This document shows positions 6,386-15,536 of a stretch of 33,147 nucleotides of DNA, in pieces. The notes under the pieces are model-generated. The model saw only the letters and a list, made by a program, of their open reading frames with translations, made no database searches and had not been told where the DNA came from. How positions within the stretch are numbered: position 1 is the stretch's first letter; each line of letters begins with the position of its first letter. The position numbers and the translations under genes are program-made. Source of the DNA: DASPJL01 sp035628645 (lineage in GTDB: Bacteria; Bacteroidota; Bacteroidia; Cytophagales; Cyclobacteriaceae); NCBI GenBank assembly GCA_035628645.1, contig DASPJL010000042.1:1-33147 (forward strand), in the 5' to 3' direction.

Positions 6386-6952
6386 ATGAAAACCTTAACC
6401 ATTCAATCATTCCTTATTTTAAGCCTCGGGCTTTTAATTTTTTCTTGTAAAAAAGATGATGAACCTCAGGCATCAAGAGAAATATTAATTGCCGGCGAAT
6501 CTTCTAAAAGCTGGAAGATCACCGGAGCGCAAGGAACACTTCAAAACCAGGAGTACAGTTCTTTTATGATTGATTTTTATAATGACAATAAAATTTACGC
6601 TGCTGGCCAGGAGATTCCTTCGGCGCTGATTCCGGAAGAATTTGCTGACATTCCAACCTTTCCTGCCTGCGCAAAAGATAATATTATCGTTTTTAGCTCG
6701 GATAAAACTTATGAAACAAACGAAGGCGCAACGCCCTGTAGCGAAGAAAGTCAGTTTATTTTAACCCATGGAACCTGGGTCCTTTCTGCGGACGAAAAGA
6801 CTTTAACCCTGAATGACAATTCAGGGGTAGAAATAAAATATACTTTAACCGACCTGACGGAACAGACAATGGAAGGGGAGAATTCCGGCTCCTTTGTTAT
6901 ACAAGGCACTACAACCGATTATATCCTAACTACTACTTTTACTGCACAATAG
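6386..6952 (+). CDS. Lipoprotein, lipocalin-like/DUF5004-type
   Basis: Starting at the ATG at 6386, the protein has 188 residues. It opens with a lipoprotein signal ending in LIFSC, so Cys at about residue 21 would be acylated, followed by KKDDEP. The mature part is beta-rich, with features of the small Bacteroidota lipocalin-like lipoproteins: an early SKSWKITGAQ, a middle NIIVFSSDKTYETNEGATPC and GTWVLSADEKTLTLND, and a late YTLTDLTEQTMEG. Two Cys (in FPACAKD and ATPCSE) may form a disulfide. An in-frame ATG 45 bases upstream would place a non-hydrophobic tail before the signal peptide, and that stretch is a tandem repeat, so I reject it. The gene converges on pdxJ with only four bases between stops. 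Ligand and role are unknown. Confidence 0.75.
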   Translation: MKTLTIQSFLILSLGLLIFSCKKDDEPQASREILIAGESSKSWKITGAQGTLQNQEYSSFMIDFYNDNKIYAAGQEIPSALIPEEFADIPTFPACAKDNIIVFSSDKTYETNEGATPCSEESQFILTHGTWVLSADEKTLTLNDNSGVEIKYTLTDLTEQTMEGENSGSFVIQGTTTDYILTTTFTAQ

Positions 6953-6956
6953 TCTG

Positions 6957-7670
6957 TTATTCTAGCTGTCTAAGGTACAGTTGAATGGTGTTTTCCAAGC
7001 CATAATAGAGGGCATCGCTAATCAACGCATGACCAATGGAAACTTCAAGTAAACCTGGCAAATGTTGCTTTAAGAATTTTAGATTATTCAGGTCAAGGTC
7101 GTGGCCCGCATTCACGCCCATTCCGAGATCTGTTGCCAGTTTTGAACATATGGCATAGGAAGCAACTGCATTTTCCTTATTTTTTACAAAACCAACCGCG
7201 TAAGGTTCAGTGTAAAGCTCTATTCTGTCAGTGCTAATTTCTGCTGCTCCTTTCACAAACTTTTCTTCAGGATCTACAAAAATGGAAGTTCTGATTCCCC
7301 AGCGTTTGAGTTGATTAATTATTCTGGTTAAAAAATCCTTGTTTTTTAAAGTATCCCAACCTGCATTAGAGGTAATGGCTCCAGGAGGGTCAGGTACTAA
7401 AGTGGCTTGCTCTGGCCTCACTTTTTCAACTAATGTCATAAACCGTTCATCAGGATAACCTTCGATGTTAAATTCTGTGTTAACCACCTTTTTTAATTCC
7501 AGTACATCATTGTACCTGATGTGTCTTTCGTCAGGACGAGGGTGAACGGTTATTCCCTGGGCGCCAAACCTTTCGCAGTCGATGGCTACCTTTACCACGT
7601 CAGGATTATTTCCACCCCTGGAATTTCTGAGGGTGGCTATTTTATTGATGTTAACACTGAGTTTGGTCAT
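6957..7670 (-). CDS. pdxJ: Pyridoxine 5'-phosphate synthase PdxJ
   Basis: PdxJ condenses 1-deoxyxylulose 5-phosphate with 3-amino-2-oxopropyl phosphate to form pyridoxine 5'-phosphate, the last ring-forming step of DXP-dependent vitamin B6 synthesis. The 237-residue TIM barrel shows the family signatures: LSVNINKIATLRNSRGG, GAQGITVHPRPDERHIR with the phosphate/substrate-binding HPRPDxRHI, EFNIEGYPDERFM, QATLVPDPPGAITSNAGWD, VNAGHDLDLNNL with the catalytic His, and EVSIGHALISDALYYGLE. Length is normal. It is transcribed in the same direction as dusB upstream with 95 bases between, so the two may share a transcript. The 3' end faces the lipoprotein gene. Confidence 0.97.
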   Translation of the reverse strand: MTKLSVNINKIATLRNSRGGNNPDVVKVAIDCERFGAQGITVHPRPDERHIRYNDVLELKKVVNTEFNIEGYPDERFMTLVEKVRPEQATLVPDPPGAITSNAGWDTLKNKDFLTRIINQLKRWGIRTSIFVDPEEKFVKGAAEISTDRIELYTEPYAVGFVKNKENAVASYAICSKLATDLGMGVNAGHDLDLNNLKFLKQHLPGLLEVSIGHALISDALYYGLENTIQLYLRQLE

Positions 7671-7765
7671 GAGCTAAGAAAAATCTAATGCTGTAAAACT
7701 AAAGGCTTTTCATGGAGTATTTAAAGTAATCAAATAGAAAGAAAAAGGAAGAAAATTTAAGAAAC

Positions 7766-8758
7766 CTAACCCTGCATTTCTAACTGAAAATCGTATTGCA
7801 CCTCATCCAGGATTTCTATCACTGCACTAAAATCAGGCGCTTCCACAAGACGCATTCGGTAGGGTTTAAAATTGGGCATTGCCCTGAAATAGTTGGTATA
7901 GTGCCTTCGCATTTCAAAGATCCCAACCTTTGGTCCTTTCCATTCAACAGATCGTAACAAATGTTTTTTACAAACTTCAACTCTTTGGTCAATAGTAGGA
8001 GGCGGAAGTTTTTCTCCTGTTTTTATAAAGTGTTTGATCTCATTAAAAATCCAGGGATTTCCGATAGATGCTCTTCCTACCATTATCCCATCTACATTAT
8101 ACTGTTTTTTATAGGCAAGCGCTTTTTCCGGGGAATCAATATCTCCGTTACCAAAGATTGGGATTTTTATTCTCGGGTTTCTTTTTATTTCTCCAATAAG
8201 CTGCCAATTCGCTTCGCCTTTATACATCTGCACCCGTGTCCGGCCATGAATGGTTAATGCCTGAATGCCTATATCCTGCAATCTCTCTGCCACCTCAGGT
8301 ACATTTTTGGTGTCGTCATCCCAGCCAAGTCGAGTTTTAACAGTTACAGGAAGGTTTGTTGCTTTTACTACGGCTTCCGTCATTTTCACCATCTTCGGAA
8401 TATCTTGAAGCAGGGCGGCTCCCGCACCTCTGCAGGCTACATTTTTTACCGGACACCCATAGTTTATGTCAATAAGGTCAGGACCGGCCGCGGTAGATAT
8501 TTCCGCAGACTTTCTCATGGATTCAATGTCGCTTCCAAACAGTTGTATACCAATTGGTCGTTCATATTCGAAAATGTCTAGTTTTTGCCTGCTTTTTGCC
8601 GCATCACGAATCAAACCTTCCGAAGAAATAAATTCAGTATACATCAAATCTGCTCCATTATCTTTACATACAGCACGGAAAGGCGGATCGCTTACATCTT
8701 CCATTGGAGCCAACAATAGTGGAAACTCGCCAATACTTATGTTACTTATCTTTACCAA
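7766..8758 (-). CDS. dusB: tRNA-dihydrouridine synthase DusB
   Basis: This FMN-dependent, NADPH-using enzyme reduces uridines in the tRNA D-loop. The 330-residue protein has the Dus TIM barrel with LLLAPMEDVSDPPFR (14-28), IDINYGCPVKNVACRGAGAA with catalytic Cys102, PVTVKTRLGWDDD, LTIHGRTRVQMYKG, IFGNGDIDSPEKA and VGRASIGNPWIF, followed by the C-terminal helical domain. The first codon fitting the family start (MVKISNISIGEFPLL) is a TTG at 8758. There is no in-frame ATG before it back to the divergent gene, so a TTG start is likely. It diverges from the CPBP protease gene with 39 bases between start codons, which must hold both promoters. Confidence 0.95.
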   Translation of the reverse strand: MVKISNISIGEFPLLLAPMEDVSDPPFRAVCKDNGADLMYTEFISSEGLIRDAAKSRQKLDIFEYERPIGIQLFGSDIESMRKSAEISTAAGPDLIDINYGCPVKNVACRGAGAALLQDIPKMVKMTEAVVKATNLPVTVKTRLGWDDDTKNVPEVAERLQDIGIQALTIHGRTRVQMYKGEANWQLIGEIKRNPRIKIPIFGNGDIDSPEKALAYKKQYNVDGIMVGRASIGNPWIFNEIKHFIKTGEKLPPPTIDQRVEVCKKHLLRSVEWKGPKVGIFEMRRHYTNYFRAMPNFKPYRMRLVEAPDFSAVIEILDEVQYDFQLEMQG

Positions 8759-8797
8759 ATTTGCAAAAATGATTTTTAGTGTAAATTTACTCGAATT

Positions 8798-9736
8798 ATG
8801 GCAGATACCGATAAAAACCCTGAAATATATAAGGATAAACAGCCCTTTCTGTCGCTGGTTAAGATAATTGCAATAGTTGGGGCAGCATATTTTATTTCTT
8901 CAACTTTCGCTTATCTTCTTTTGGAGGCATATAATATAGAAGCCTCTCAGGTATTAGCTGCTTATAAATCCCCTTTTGATTATCCTGAAATGAAGTCATT
9001 TTTTATGGCTGCACAAGCCATTACTTCCTTGCTGCTTTTTATAATAGCGCCATTATTTTACTTATATGTAATAGAAAAGAAGTCGGTGGGAAGCCTGAAT
9101 GTAAAAGGAACAGCTAATTGGATTCCCTTTGCTTTGACTGCCTTGATAATGTTGACTTCAATGGTGGCCCTTGAATTTGTAATCAGGTGGAATGAAAATA
9201 TAAATCTACCTGCCTTTTTAGACGGATTTGAACAATGGGCCAGGGAGGAAGAGGAGATGAGAAAGGAGATTACGCAATTCTTGACGCAGTTTAATTCTAT
9301 TACAGAATTTTTATTGGGAATGGTTGTCATCGCTTTAATCGCTGCGATAGGGGAGGAGCTGTTGTTTCGCGGATTGATCCAAAATAAAGTGCATGCCATT
9401 TCCGGCAACATTCATCTGGCCATTTGGACTACCGCGCTTTTATTTTCTTTGTTCCACCTTCAGTTTTTTGGGCTTTTCCCCCGGCTGCTTTTAGGGGTTT
9501 TATTTGGGTATATTTATTATTGGTCCAAAAACCTTTGGATTCCAATTTTTGCTCATTTTGTCAATAATGGCTTGGGTATTTCGTTGCTCTATCTGCATCA
9601 ACTGAAGTATACGGATGAAAACCTGGCGGAAACAACGTCTTTGCCGTTTACAGCAACTGTTGCTGCTCTGTTAATTTTATCAGGATTAATAGTTTCGTTT
9701 AGGAATTATTATAAAGGCAAGTATTTGATTGGGTAA
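8798..9736 (+). CDS. CPBP family intramembrane glutamic protease (Abi/CAAX type II)
   Basis: The 312-residue protein has about seven to eight hydrophobic segments and the three motifs of the CPBP family: GEELLFRG with Glu186-Glu187 and Arg191, FSLFHLQF with His220, and FAHFVNNGL with His253 and the paired Asn residues. The eukaryotic homologue Rce1 cleaves prenylated CAAX proteins. Bacterial members have varied or unknown substrates, including roles in bacteriocin self-protection. It starts at the ATG at 8798, divergent from dusB. In related genomes I recall such a gene close to cdsA, as here, but the substrate cannot be read from the sequence. All motif residues are present, so it should be active. 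Confidence 0.85.
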   Translation: MADTDKNPEIYKDKQPFLSLVKIIAIVGAAYFISSTFAYLLLEAYNIEASQVLAAYKSPFDYPEMKSFFMAAQAITSLLLFIIAPLFYLYVIEKKSVGSLNVKGTANWIPFALTALIMLTSMVALEFVIRWNENINLPAFLDGFEQWAREEEEMRKEITQFLTQFNSITEFLLGMVVIALIAAIGEELLFRGLIQNKVHAISGNIHLAIWTTALLFSLFHLQFFGLFPRLLLGVLFGYIYYWSKNLWIPIFAHFVNNGLGISLLYLHQLKYTDENLAETTSLPFTATVAALLILSGLIVSFRNYYKGKYLIG

Positions 9737-10216
9737 GTTTAGATAATTTAATTAGAAGCATAACTGATTTTTAATGATATGAGCAGGCTGTCATGGAATC
9801 TCGATAAGACCCGGAATGGGAAGATAGAGAATCATTCCTGAAACTTTCGAGTACAGAAAGATGGCAATATTTGATGCGTTTAATAATGAATACAAAGAAG
9901 CTTCCTGAAGGTGCTGGTAAATTTTCCAAAAGAAAAATTGAATGGAACTAGAAAATTCCTTTTATCAAAGTATTATAGCCTGCACCAATGAATCTGATAG
10001 AAACTGAGGATTAGACAGGAACGAGAGGAAAGTAATTAGTAAGAATACCGTTAATCTGGGCTATTGATTGGATATAATGAAGAAGTGAAATAATTTTCAA
10101 GAATACTTCCTCTATCCACCTCAACTTATATAATTTTGAAATAGCCATTTTCATGTATCAGTGGATAATAATATTGTCCAGTTAAACCAAGGGACAATAA
10201 ACGTCCGAAAAGCATA
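9737..10216. other. Gene-free stretch between the CPBP protease gene and cdsA
   Basis: These 480 bases hold no intact gene. The first part contains a decayed small coding frame (9793-9951, listed separately). The rest shows scattered short stops in all frames. TAATTTTG at 10131-10138 fits the Bacteroidota -7 consensus and would start the cdsA transcript near 10145, but I see no TTTG at the right distance upstream. Confidence 0.5.
9793..9951 (+). pseudogene. Possible decayed small gene with an in-frame stop
   Basis: From the ATG at 9793 the frame reads MESR, a TAA at 9805, then DPEWEDRESFLKLSSTERW and QYLMRLIMNTKKLPEGAGKF up to SKRKIEWN and TAG at 9949-9951. The post-stop part looks like real protein: charged, helical, with a closing basic SKRKIEW. 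It lacks any start codon close enough to replace the first one. It resembles, in my memory, short Bacteroidota proteins with an ERW-helix encoded beside nucleotidyltransferase-like genes, but I cannot name a family. No partner gene remains next to it. Confidence 0.35.
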
Positions 10217-11050
10217 ATGAGTCAAATAAATAAGCTGTCGAACTTTCAACAAAGAGTATTAATAGGATTACCAGGGGCGTTTTTAATAATTTGGGGAATA
10301 TGTGTAAGCCAATGGTTCTATTTTGGTATTTTCTTTCTGATCTGCTCACTCTCTATCATAGAGTTTTATAATTTACTAAGGCAAAATCAATATCACCCAC
10401 AGCCAATTATAGGAACATTTACTGGCGTTTTTTTATTTATCCTTACTTTTCTGGTTGAAACTCAAATACTCGATTCCTCACTGTATTTTCTGATGTTTCC
10501 CTTAGTCGCTTTGATTTTTTTTATCGTTTTGTATAAGATCAAGGAGAATAACAGGCCCTTTATAAATATAGGTCTTACGTTGCTAGGAATAATTTATGTG
10601 GCTTTGCCTATCGCTTTGATAAATTTTTGCGTGATTAATGACGGGGAATACTATTATGAGGTGGTTTTAGGGATTCTGCTTTTGCTGTGGGCAAGTGATA
10701 CCGGCGCCTATTTTTCTGGAAAATCCATAGGAAAGCATAAGTTGTTTGAGCGCATTTCCCCTAAAAAAACCTGGGAAGGAACGATCGGAGGAGCGCTTTT
10801 AAGCTTAGCATTTGCCATAGGAATGGCTCAATTCTTTGATGTGCTGTCTCTATGGAAATGGATAACTTTATCTTTGATCATCGTGATTGCAGGCACTTAT
10901 GGGGATTTGATAGAATCTCTTTTCAAAAGAAGTTTTGAAATAAAAGATTCGGGTAAACTTTTACTGGGACACGGCGGATTCCTGGATCGATTTGACGGGT
11001 TGTTTTTTGCGGCGCCTTTTATTGTTGCCTTTCTTAGAATATTCTTGTAG
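10217..11050 (+). CDS. cdsA: Phosphatidate cytidylyltransferase
   Basis: CdsA makes CDP-diacylglycerol from phosphatidic acid and CTP, the branch point for membrane phospholipids. The 277-residue polytopic protein has about eight membrane segments and the full PROSITE-type signature at 234-258, from SLFKRSFEIKDSGK to LLLGHGGFLDRFD, with the Lys-Asp and His-Gly-Gly...Asp-Arg residues. The earlier DTGAYFSGKSIGKHKL and SPKKTWEGTIGG segments are also family hallmarks. A glutamate dehydrogenase gene follows 59 bases later, and then a phosphatidylserine decarboxylase-family gene, the later step of phosphatidylethanolamine synthesis. The serine synthase gene is not in the window. Length and motifs are normal. 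Confidence 0.96.
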   Translation: MSQINKLSNFQQRVLIGLPGAFLIIWGICVSQWFYFGIFFLICSLSIIEFYNLLRQNQYHPQPIIGTFTGVFLFILTFLVETQILDSSLYFLMFPLVALIFFIVLYKIKENNRPFINIGLTLLGIIYVALPIALINFCVINDGEYYYEVVLGILLLLWASDTGAYFSGKSIGKHKLFERISPKKTWEGTIGGALLSLAFAIGMAQFFDVLSLWKWITLSLIIVIAGTYGDLIESLFKRSFEIKDSGKLLLGHGGFLDRFDGLFFAAPFIVAFLRIFL

Positions 11051-11109
11051 GTTATTGTACTTTTACCTTAGATTTAATTTATTAATATAGATAGCAAATA
11101 AAATCTGAT

Positions 11110-12384
11110 ATGGCTTATATTGAACCAGCTCCTATAAATGATTCAGAAAATCCTTTTGAATCAATGATGTCAAGATTTAATATCGCAGCAGAACTTTTAG
11201 GACTTGATGAGGAGGTATATAACGTTTTGAAATGTCCTGCAAAACAGGTTATTGTTTCTCTTCCCGTAACAATGGACAATGGGAAGATTAAAGTATTTGA
11301 GGGATATAGGGTAATTCACTCCAATATACTTGGGCCAGCCAAAGGAGGAATTAGGTTTGACATGGCAGTAAACATAGATGAAGTGAAGGCGTTGGCTGCA
11401 TGGATGACCTGGAAATGTGCTGTAGTAGATATACCTTACGGTGGTGGAAAGGGGGGAGTGAGATGTAATCCCAGGGAAATGTCTTCAGGGGAGATTGAGC
11501 GATTGGTAAGAGCGTATACTGTATCTATGCTGGGTGTATTTGGACCGGATACAGACATTCCGGCGCCTGATATGGGAACAGGACCCAGGGAAATGGCCTG
11601 GCTTATGGATGAATATTCTAAAGCAAAAGGTATGACGGTAAACGCTGTAGTTACCGGAAAACCTGCTGTTCTTGGTGGTTCGTTGGGACGTGTGGAAGCT
11701 ACCGGAAGGGGAGTGACCATCAGTGCAATGGCAGCTATGGAAAAGTTAAAAATAAATCCGGCCAAAGCGAGTTGTGCGGTACAAGGGTTTGGAAATGTGG
11801 GGTCTCACGCGGCCTTGCTTATGGAAGAAAGAGGCGTAATCGTAAAGGGAATAGGCGATATTTCAGGTGCATATTGGAATGATAATGGAATAAATGTAAC
11901 AGAAGCTTTTGCCTATAGAGAAAGAAACAAAGGAAGCCTCGACGGGTTTAAAGGGGCTGAATTAATTTCTAACGATGAGCTTCTCACTTCAAAAGTGGAT
12001 GTGCTTATTCCTGCTGCTAAAGAGGATGTAATCACAATGGAAAATGTGGATAAGATCCAGGCTAAGCTTATAGTAGAAGGTGCCAATGGACCGACAAGCT
12101 CTAAAGCTGATGCCGTGATTTTGGAAAAAGGAATTGTAGCTGTTCCAGACATCCTCGCCAATGCGGGCGGTGTGACGGTTTCTTATTTTGAATGGGTACA
12201 AAACAGGTTAGGCTATAAATGGTCAAGGGAAAGAGTAAACAGAAGAAGTGACCGTATTATGAAGGATGCTTTTGACAATGTATTCAGAACGTCGCAAAAA
12301 TATAAAGTGTCGCTCAGGATAGCTGCCTATATTGTAGCTATTGATAAAGTGGCCAGTACTTACAAATACAGGGGAGGATTTTAA
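11110..12384 (+). CDS. Glu/Leu/Phe/Val dehydrogenase, most likely glutamate dehydrogenase
   Basis: The enzyme interconverts glutamate and 2-oxoglutarate plus ammonia. At 424 residues it belongs to the small hexameric class, like RocG/GudB of Bacillus. It shows the substrate-binding KGGIRFDMAVNIDEVKALA (78-96), TWKCAVVDIPYGGGKGGVR with catalytic Lys114, DIPAPDMGTGPREMAWL, the Rossmann motif QGFGNVGSHAA and the C-terminal VEGANGPTSSKAD and ILANAGGVTVSYFEWVQN. Whether it uses NAD or NADP cannot be told safely. It sits between cdsA (59 bases upstream) and psd (87 bases downstream) on the same strand, a metabolic mismatch that suggests an inserted gene or a loose arrangement and not a functional operon. 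Confidence 0.93.
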   Translation: MAYIEPAPINDSENPFESMMSRFNIAAELLGLDEEVYNVLKCPAKQVIVSLPVTMDNGKIKVFEGYRVIHSNILGPAKGGIRFDMAVNIDEVKALAAWMTWKCAVVDIPYGGGKGGVRCNPREMSSGEIERLVRAYTVSMLGVFGPDTDIPAPDMGTGPREMAWLMDEYSKAKGMTVNAVVTGKPAVLGGSLGRVEATGRGVTISAMAAMEKLKINPAKASCAVQGFGNVGSHAALLMEERGVIVKGIGDISGAYWNDNGINVTEAFAYRERNKGSLDGFKGAELISNDELLTSKVDVLIPAAKEDVITMENVDKIQAKLIVEGANGPTSSKADAVILEKGIVAVPDILANAGGVTVSYFEWVQNRLGYKWSRERVNRRSDRIMKDAFDNVFRTSQKYKVSLRIAAYIVAIDKVASTYKYRGGF

Positions 12385-12471
12385 AAAAATATTACCGTTG
12401 ACCCTAAGTAATGGACGATACTTGGGATTAATTTATAATTTATAACCAAACATTTAATTTTTTAATTGTTC

Positions 12472-13131
12472 ATGACTATTCACAAAGAGGGAAAGATACT
12501 TTTATTAGTGTTGTTGATAATTTTAATTGTACTAAATATTGGAGCCCTGGCTTATCTTCCGGGGCTTAAGTTTGCCCAGTACATCATTCTGGGAATAAGT
12601 TTGCTTTTCTGGTTACTTATACTTCAATTTTTCAGGAGCCCAAACAGGAACATAACCATAAATGAAAAACATGTTTTGGCACCTGCAGACGGAAAAGTTG
12701 TGGTAATAGAGGAAGTCAATGAAACGGAGTATTTTAATGAACTCAGGAGACAAATTTCAATATTTATGTCCCCTGTAAATGTTCATGTAAACCGCAATCC
12801 GATTACAGGCATTATCAAATATTTTAAATACCATCCTGGTCAGTACCTCGTTGCCTGGCATCCCAAATCAAGCGTGCTTAATGAAAGAACTACAATTGTA
12901 ATTCAACATGCAAGTGGTATTGAGATTTTGTTCAGACAAATAGCCGGCGCCCTGGCAAGAAGGATTAAATTTTATGTGAAAGAGGGAGATGTAGTGCAGC
13001 AAGGGGATGAGTTCGGATTTATAAAATTCGGTTCCCGTGTGGATGTTTTTGTCCCGTTAAGCGCAGAAGTAAAAGTGAACATCGGACAAAAAACGGTCGG
13101 AGGGCGAACCGTTCTGGCTGAATTGCGGTAA
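12472..13131 (+). CDS. psd: Phosphatidylserine decarboxylase-family protein (short, PSD-B/archaeal-like form)
   Basis: The family decarboxylates phosphatidylserine to phosphatidylethanolamine using a pyruvoyl group made by self-cleavage. From the ATG at 12472 the protein has 219 residues. Two N-terminal membrane helices are followed by FFRSPNR, HVLAPADGKVVVIEEV, QISIFMSPVNVHVNRNPITG, HNERTT-like VLNERTTIVIQ, GALARRIKFYVKEGD and KFGSRVDVFVP. The cleavage site is Gly-Ser in FGSRVD near residue 187, so the small alpha chain would be about 35 residues. An in-frame TTG six bases upstream is less likely as start. It follows cdsA and glutamate dehydrogenase on the same strand, completing part of a phosphatidylethanolamine route. 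Confidence 0.93.
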   Translation: MTIHKEGKILLLVLLIILIVLNIGALAYLPGLKFAQYIILGISLLFWLLILQFFRSPNRNITINEKHVLAPADGKVVVIEEVNETEYFNELRRQISIFMSPVNVHVNRNPITGIIKYFKYHPGQYLVAWHPKSSVLNERTTIVIQHASGIEILFRQIAGALARRIKFYVKEGDVVQQGDEFGFIKFGSRVDVFVPLSAEVKVNIGQKTVGGRTVLAELR

Positions 13132-13370
13132 TTACAGCCGAAAGTATCGAGTTTTAGTAGAGAAGACTGACCAGATACTGTTTTTTTCTGGATTATAAGC
13201 AAGAGCATAGATATTTTATTTGTTACCATTATTTTTGTGGGAAGCTCGAAGTCGAAGTTTTGATTTTTTACTTTCACTTCAGTTTTCTAACTCAAACTGG
13301 TTTAATAAACTATCCAATTTTTTTTCCTGGCTGAGGACTAATTACTCGATACTAAATACACTTACTTTAA

Positions 13371-15533
13371 ATGAAAGAATTAACCACCATTAAAGAAGTA
13401 CTTTTTAATAAGTTTGGTTATAGGGAATTCCGAAATAACCAACAAGCCATCATTGAGTCAATTCTTAAAAAACAAGATTGCTTTGTATTAATGCCTACAG
13501 GGGGTGGAAAATCCCTGTGTTACCAGATTCCTGCCATGATTTCTAATGGGGTGACAATAGTCATTTCTCCCTTAATTGCCTTGATGAAAGATCAGGTGGA
13601 TGCGTTGAGAATCAATGGAATCGATGCGGCTTATCTAAACTCGTCCCTTTCCTCCGCCCAGCAATCTACTGTATTGGAAAAGTTGAAACAAGGGAAGTTA
13701 AAGCTTTTGTATATAGCTCCTGAAAGGCTTTTTTCCAACGACGAAAGTTTTATCAAATACTTGTCTACTTTAAAGGTTTCTTTGTTTGCCATTGATGAAG
13801 CGCATTGTATTTCAGATTGGGGGCATGATTTCAGACCTGAGTATTTGCAGGTAAAATCCATTAAAAAGCATTTTCCTGAAGTACCGATTATTGCATTGAC
13901 AGCCACGGCAGATGCTCAAACCAGAAAAGACATCTTAGAAAAACTTAAGTTAAACCAGCCAAAAGTATTTGTTTCCAGCTTTAACAGGGCAAATATTTCC
14001 TATAAAGTAGCATTGAAAAATAATGCTAAAGGACAGTTGTTTGATTTTTTGGACCAGCATAAAAATGATTCCGGAATAATATATACTTTATCCAGGAATT
14101 CGGCAGAAACTTTGGCACAAGACCTTAGTATCAATGGATTTCAGGCTTTGGCTTATCATGCCGGACTACCAAATCATCAAAGGGCTGAAAACCAGAGCCG
14201 GTTCCTGAAAGATGAGGTGAAAATAATGGTGGCGACCATTGCCTTTGGAATGGGTATCAATAAATCCAATGTGCGATTTGTGGTGCATATGGATATGCCT
14301 AAAAACATTGAAGGATATTACCAGGAAACAGGCAGAGCCGGAAGAGATGGATTGCCCAGTAAAGCTTTATTATTTTACTCAATGGGAGACCTGGTCAAGT
14401 TGAGGAAGTTTTTAGAGATTGAAGGCAACCAGGCTCAAACAAACGTATTGCTCAATAAGCTGAATAAAATGGGTGATTTCTGCAAAAGTAATGGCTGCCG
14501 GCGGAAGTTCCTCCTTAACTATTTTGGAGAAAACTTTCCCGATACCTGCGGCAATTGTGATTTTTGTCTGAGTACCCATGAAAAAACGGACATTACCACA
14601 ATTGCTCAAAAAGCATTGTCAGCAGTGGTTAGGCTAAGGGAAAACTACGGGATTAATTATTTGGTAGATTTTTTAAAGGGCGCCCAATCCGAAAAGATTA
14701 AGGCCGAACATAAAGCTTTAAAGACTTATGGAGTTGGAAAAGACTTGTCTAAAGAAGAATGGCAAGGCTACTTTAACCATTTGATTCAGAATAATTACCT
14801 CTTGCAAACCTCAGGTACTTATCCGGTAGTAAAACTCGCTTCAAAAAGCAAAGATGTTTTACAGGGAATAGAAAAAGTTTATTACTTTAAAAAAATAGAA
14901 AAGAGAGAAGAAAGAAAAGTGACACCAGAGTATGAATCAGATCTTTTTGATCATTTGAAAAGGATACGATATAGGCTCGCAAAGGAGGAGGAAGTTCCAC
15001 CTTATTTAATTTTCTCCGATGCCACTCTGGTGGAGTTGTCTACTTATCTGCCTCAAAATATTGAAGAACTAACTTCCATTGCCGGATTCGGCCAGGTGAA
15101 GATCGAAAAATACGGTGAAAAATTCCTTTATGCGATCAGGAATTATTGCAAGATCAACAATTTTTCAAGCAGGGTGAAAACCAGGAATAGTGGATTTGTA
15201 AGAAAAGCAGCTCCGGTTATTAAAAATAGTACCAAAAATGAAAGCTTATCGTTTTTCAGGCAAGGGAAAAGCATTTCAGAAATTGCTAAATTAAGGGGAT
15301 TGTCTGTCAATACCGTTGAATCACATTTAGCTGAAATGATTTATCTGGGAGAAATTCAGTTGACTGAATTGGTCTCCACTGAAAAAATTGAAGTAATAAG
15401 ATCAACTTTCCAAAAGCACGGAAGTGAACGGCTGGCTCCAATTAAAGAAGTTTTGGGTGACAATTATACTTATGCCGAAATTAAAGCGGTTCAATATTAT
15501 CTAAAAAGAACAAACAAATTTAACTCCAACTAA
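13371..15533 (+). CDS. recQ: ATP-dependent DNA helicase RecQ
   Basis: RecQ unwinds DNA 3' to 5' in recombination and fork repair. The 720-residue protein has, in order: the helicase core with Walker A MPTGGGKSLCYQ (Lys47) and DEAH at 142-145; motif VI QETGRAGRDG near 320; a zinc module with CKSNGCRRKF and TCGNCDFC supplying four Cys; an RQC winged helix (YGINYLVDFLKGAQ); an HRDC domain around 525-600 (VPPYLIFSDATLVELSTYLP); and a C-terminal helix-turn-helix tail (SISEIAKLRGLSVNTVESHL) followed by a helical end. The tail is common in Bacteroidota and Firmicutes RecQ. The stop is three bases before the acyl-CoA dehydrogenase ATG, so the two are probably co-transcribed. No truncation is seen. 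Confidence 0.97.
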   Translation: MKELTTIKEVLFNKFGYREFRNNQQAIIESILKKQDCFVLMPTGGGKSLCYQIPAMISNGVTIVISPLIALMKDQVDALRINGIDAAYLNSSLSSAQQSTVLEKLKQGKLKLLYIAPERLFSNDESFIKYLSTLKVSLFAIDEAHCISDWGHDFRPEYLQVKSIKKHFPEVPIIALTATADAQTRKDILEKLKLNQPKVFVSSFNRANISYKVALKNNAKGQLFDFLDQHKNDSGIIYTLSRNSAETLAQDLSINGFQALAYHAGLPNHQRAENQSRFLKDEVKIMVATIAFGMGINKSNVRFVVHMDMPKNIEGYYQETGRAGRDGLPSKALLFYSMGDLVKLRKFLEIEGNQAQTNVLLNKLNKMGDFCKSNGCRRKFLLNYFGENFPDTCGNCDFCLSTHEKTDITTIAQKALSAVVRLRENYGINYLVDFLKGAQSEKIKAEHKALKTYGVGKDLSKEEWQGYFNHLIQNNYLLQTSGTYPVVKLASKSKDVLQGIEKVYYFKKIEKREERKVTPEYESDLFDHLKRIRYRLAKEEEVPPYLIFSDATLVELSTYLPQNIEELTSIAGFGQVKIEKYGEKFLYAIRNYCKINNFSSRVKTRNSGFVRKAAPVIKNSTKNESLSFFRQGKSISEIAKLRGLSVNTVESHLAEMIYLGEIQLTELVSTEKIEVIRSTFQKHGSERLAPIKEVLGDNYTYAEIKAVQYYLKRTNKFNSN

Positions 15534-15536
15534 ATT

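Noticed and set aside
8798..9736. Abortive-infection defence gene (Abi label of the CPBP family)
   Set aside because: The family name is historical; context is metabolic and no defence partners are present.
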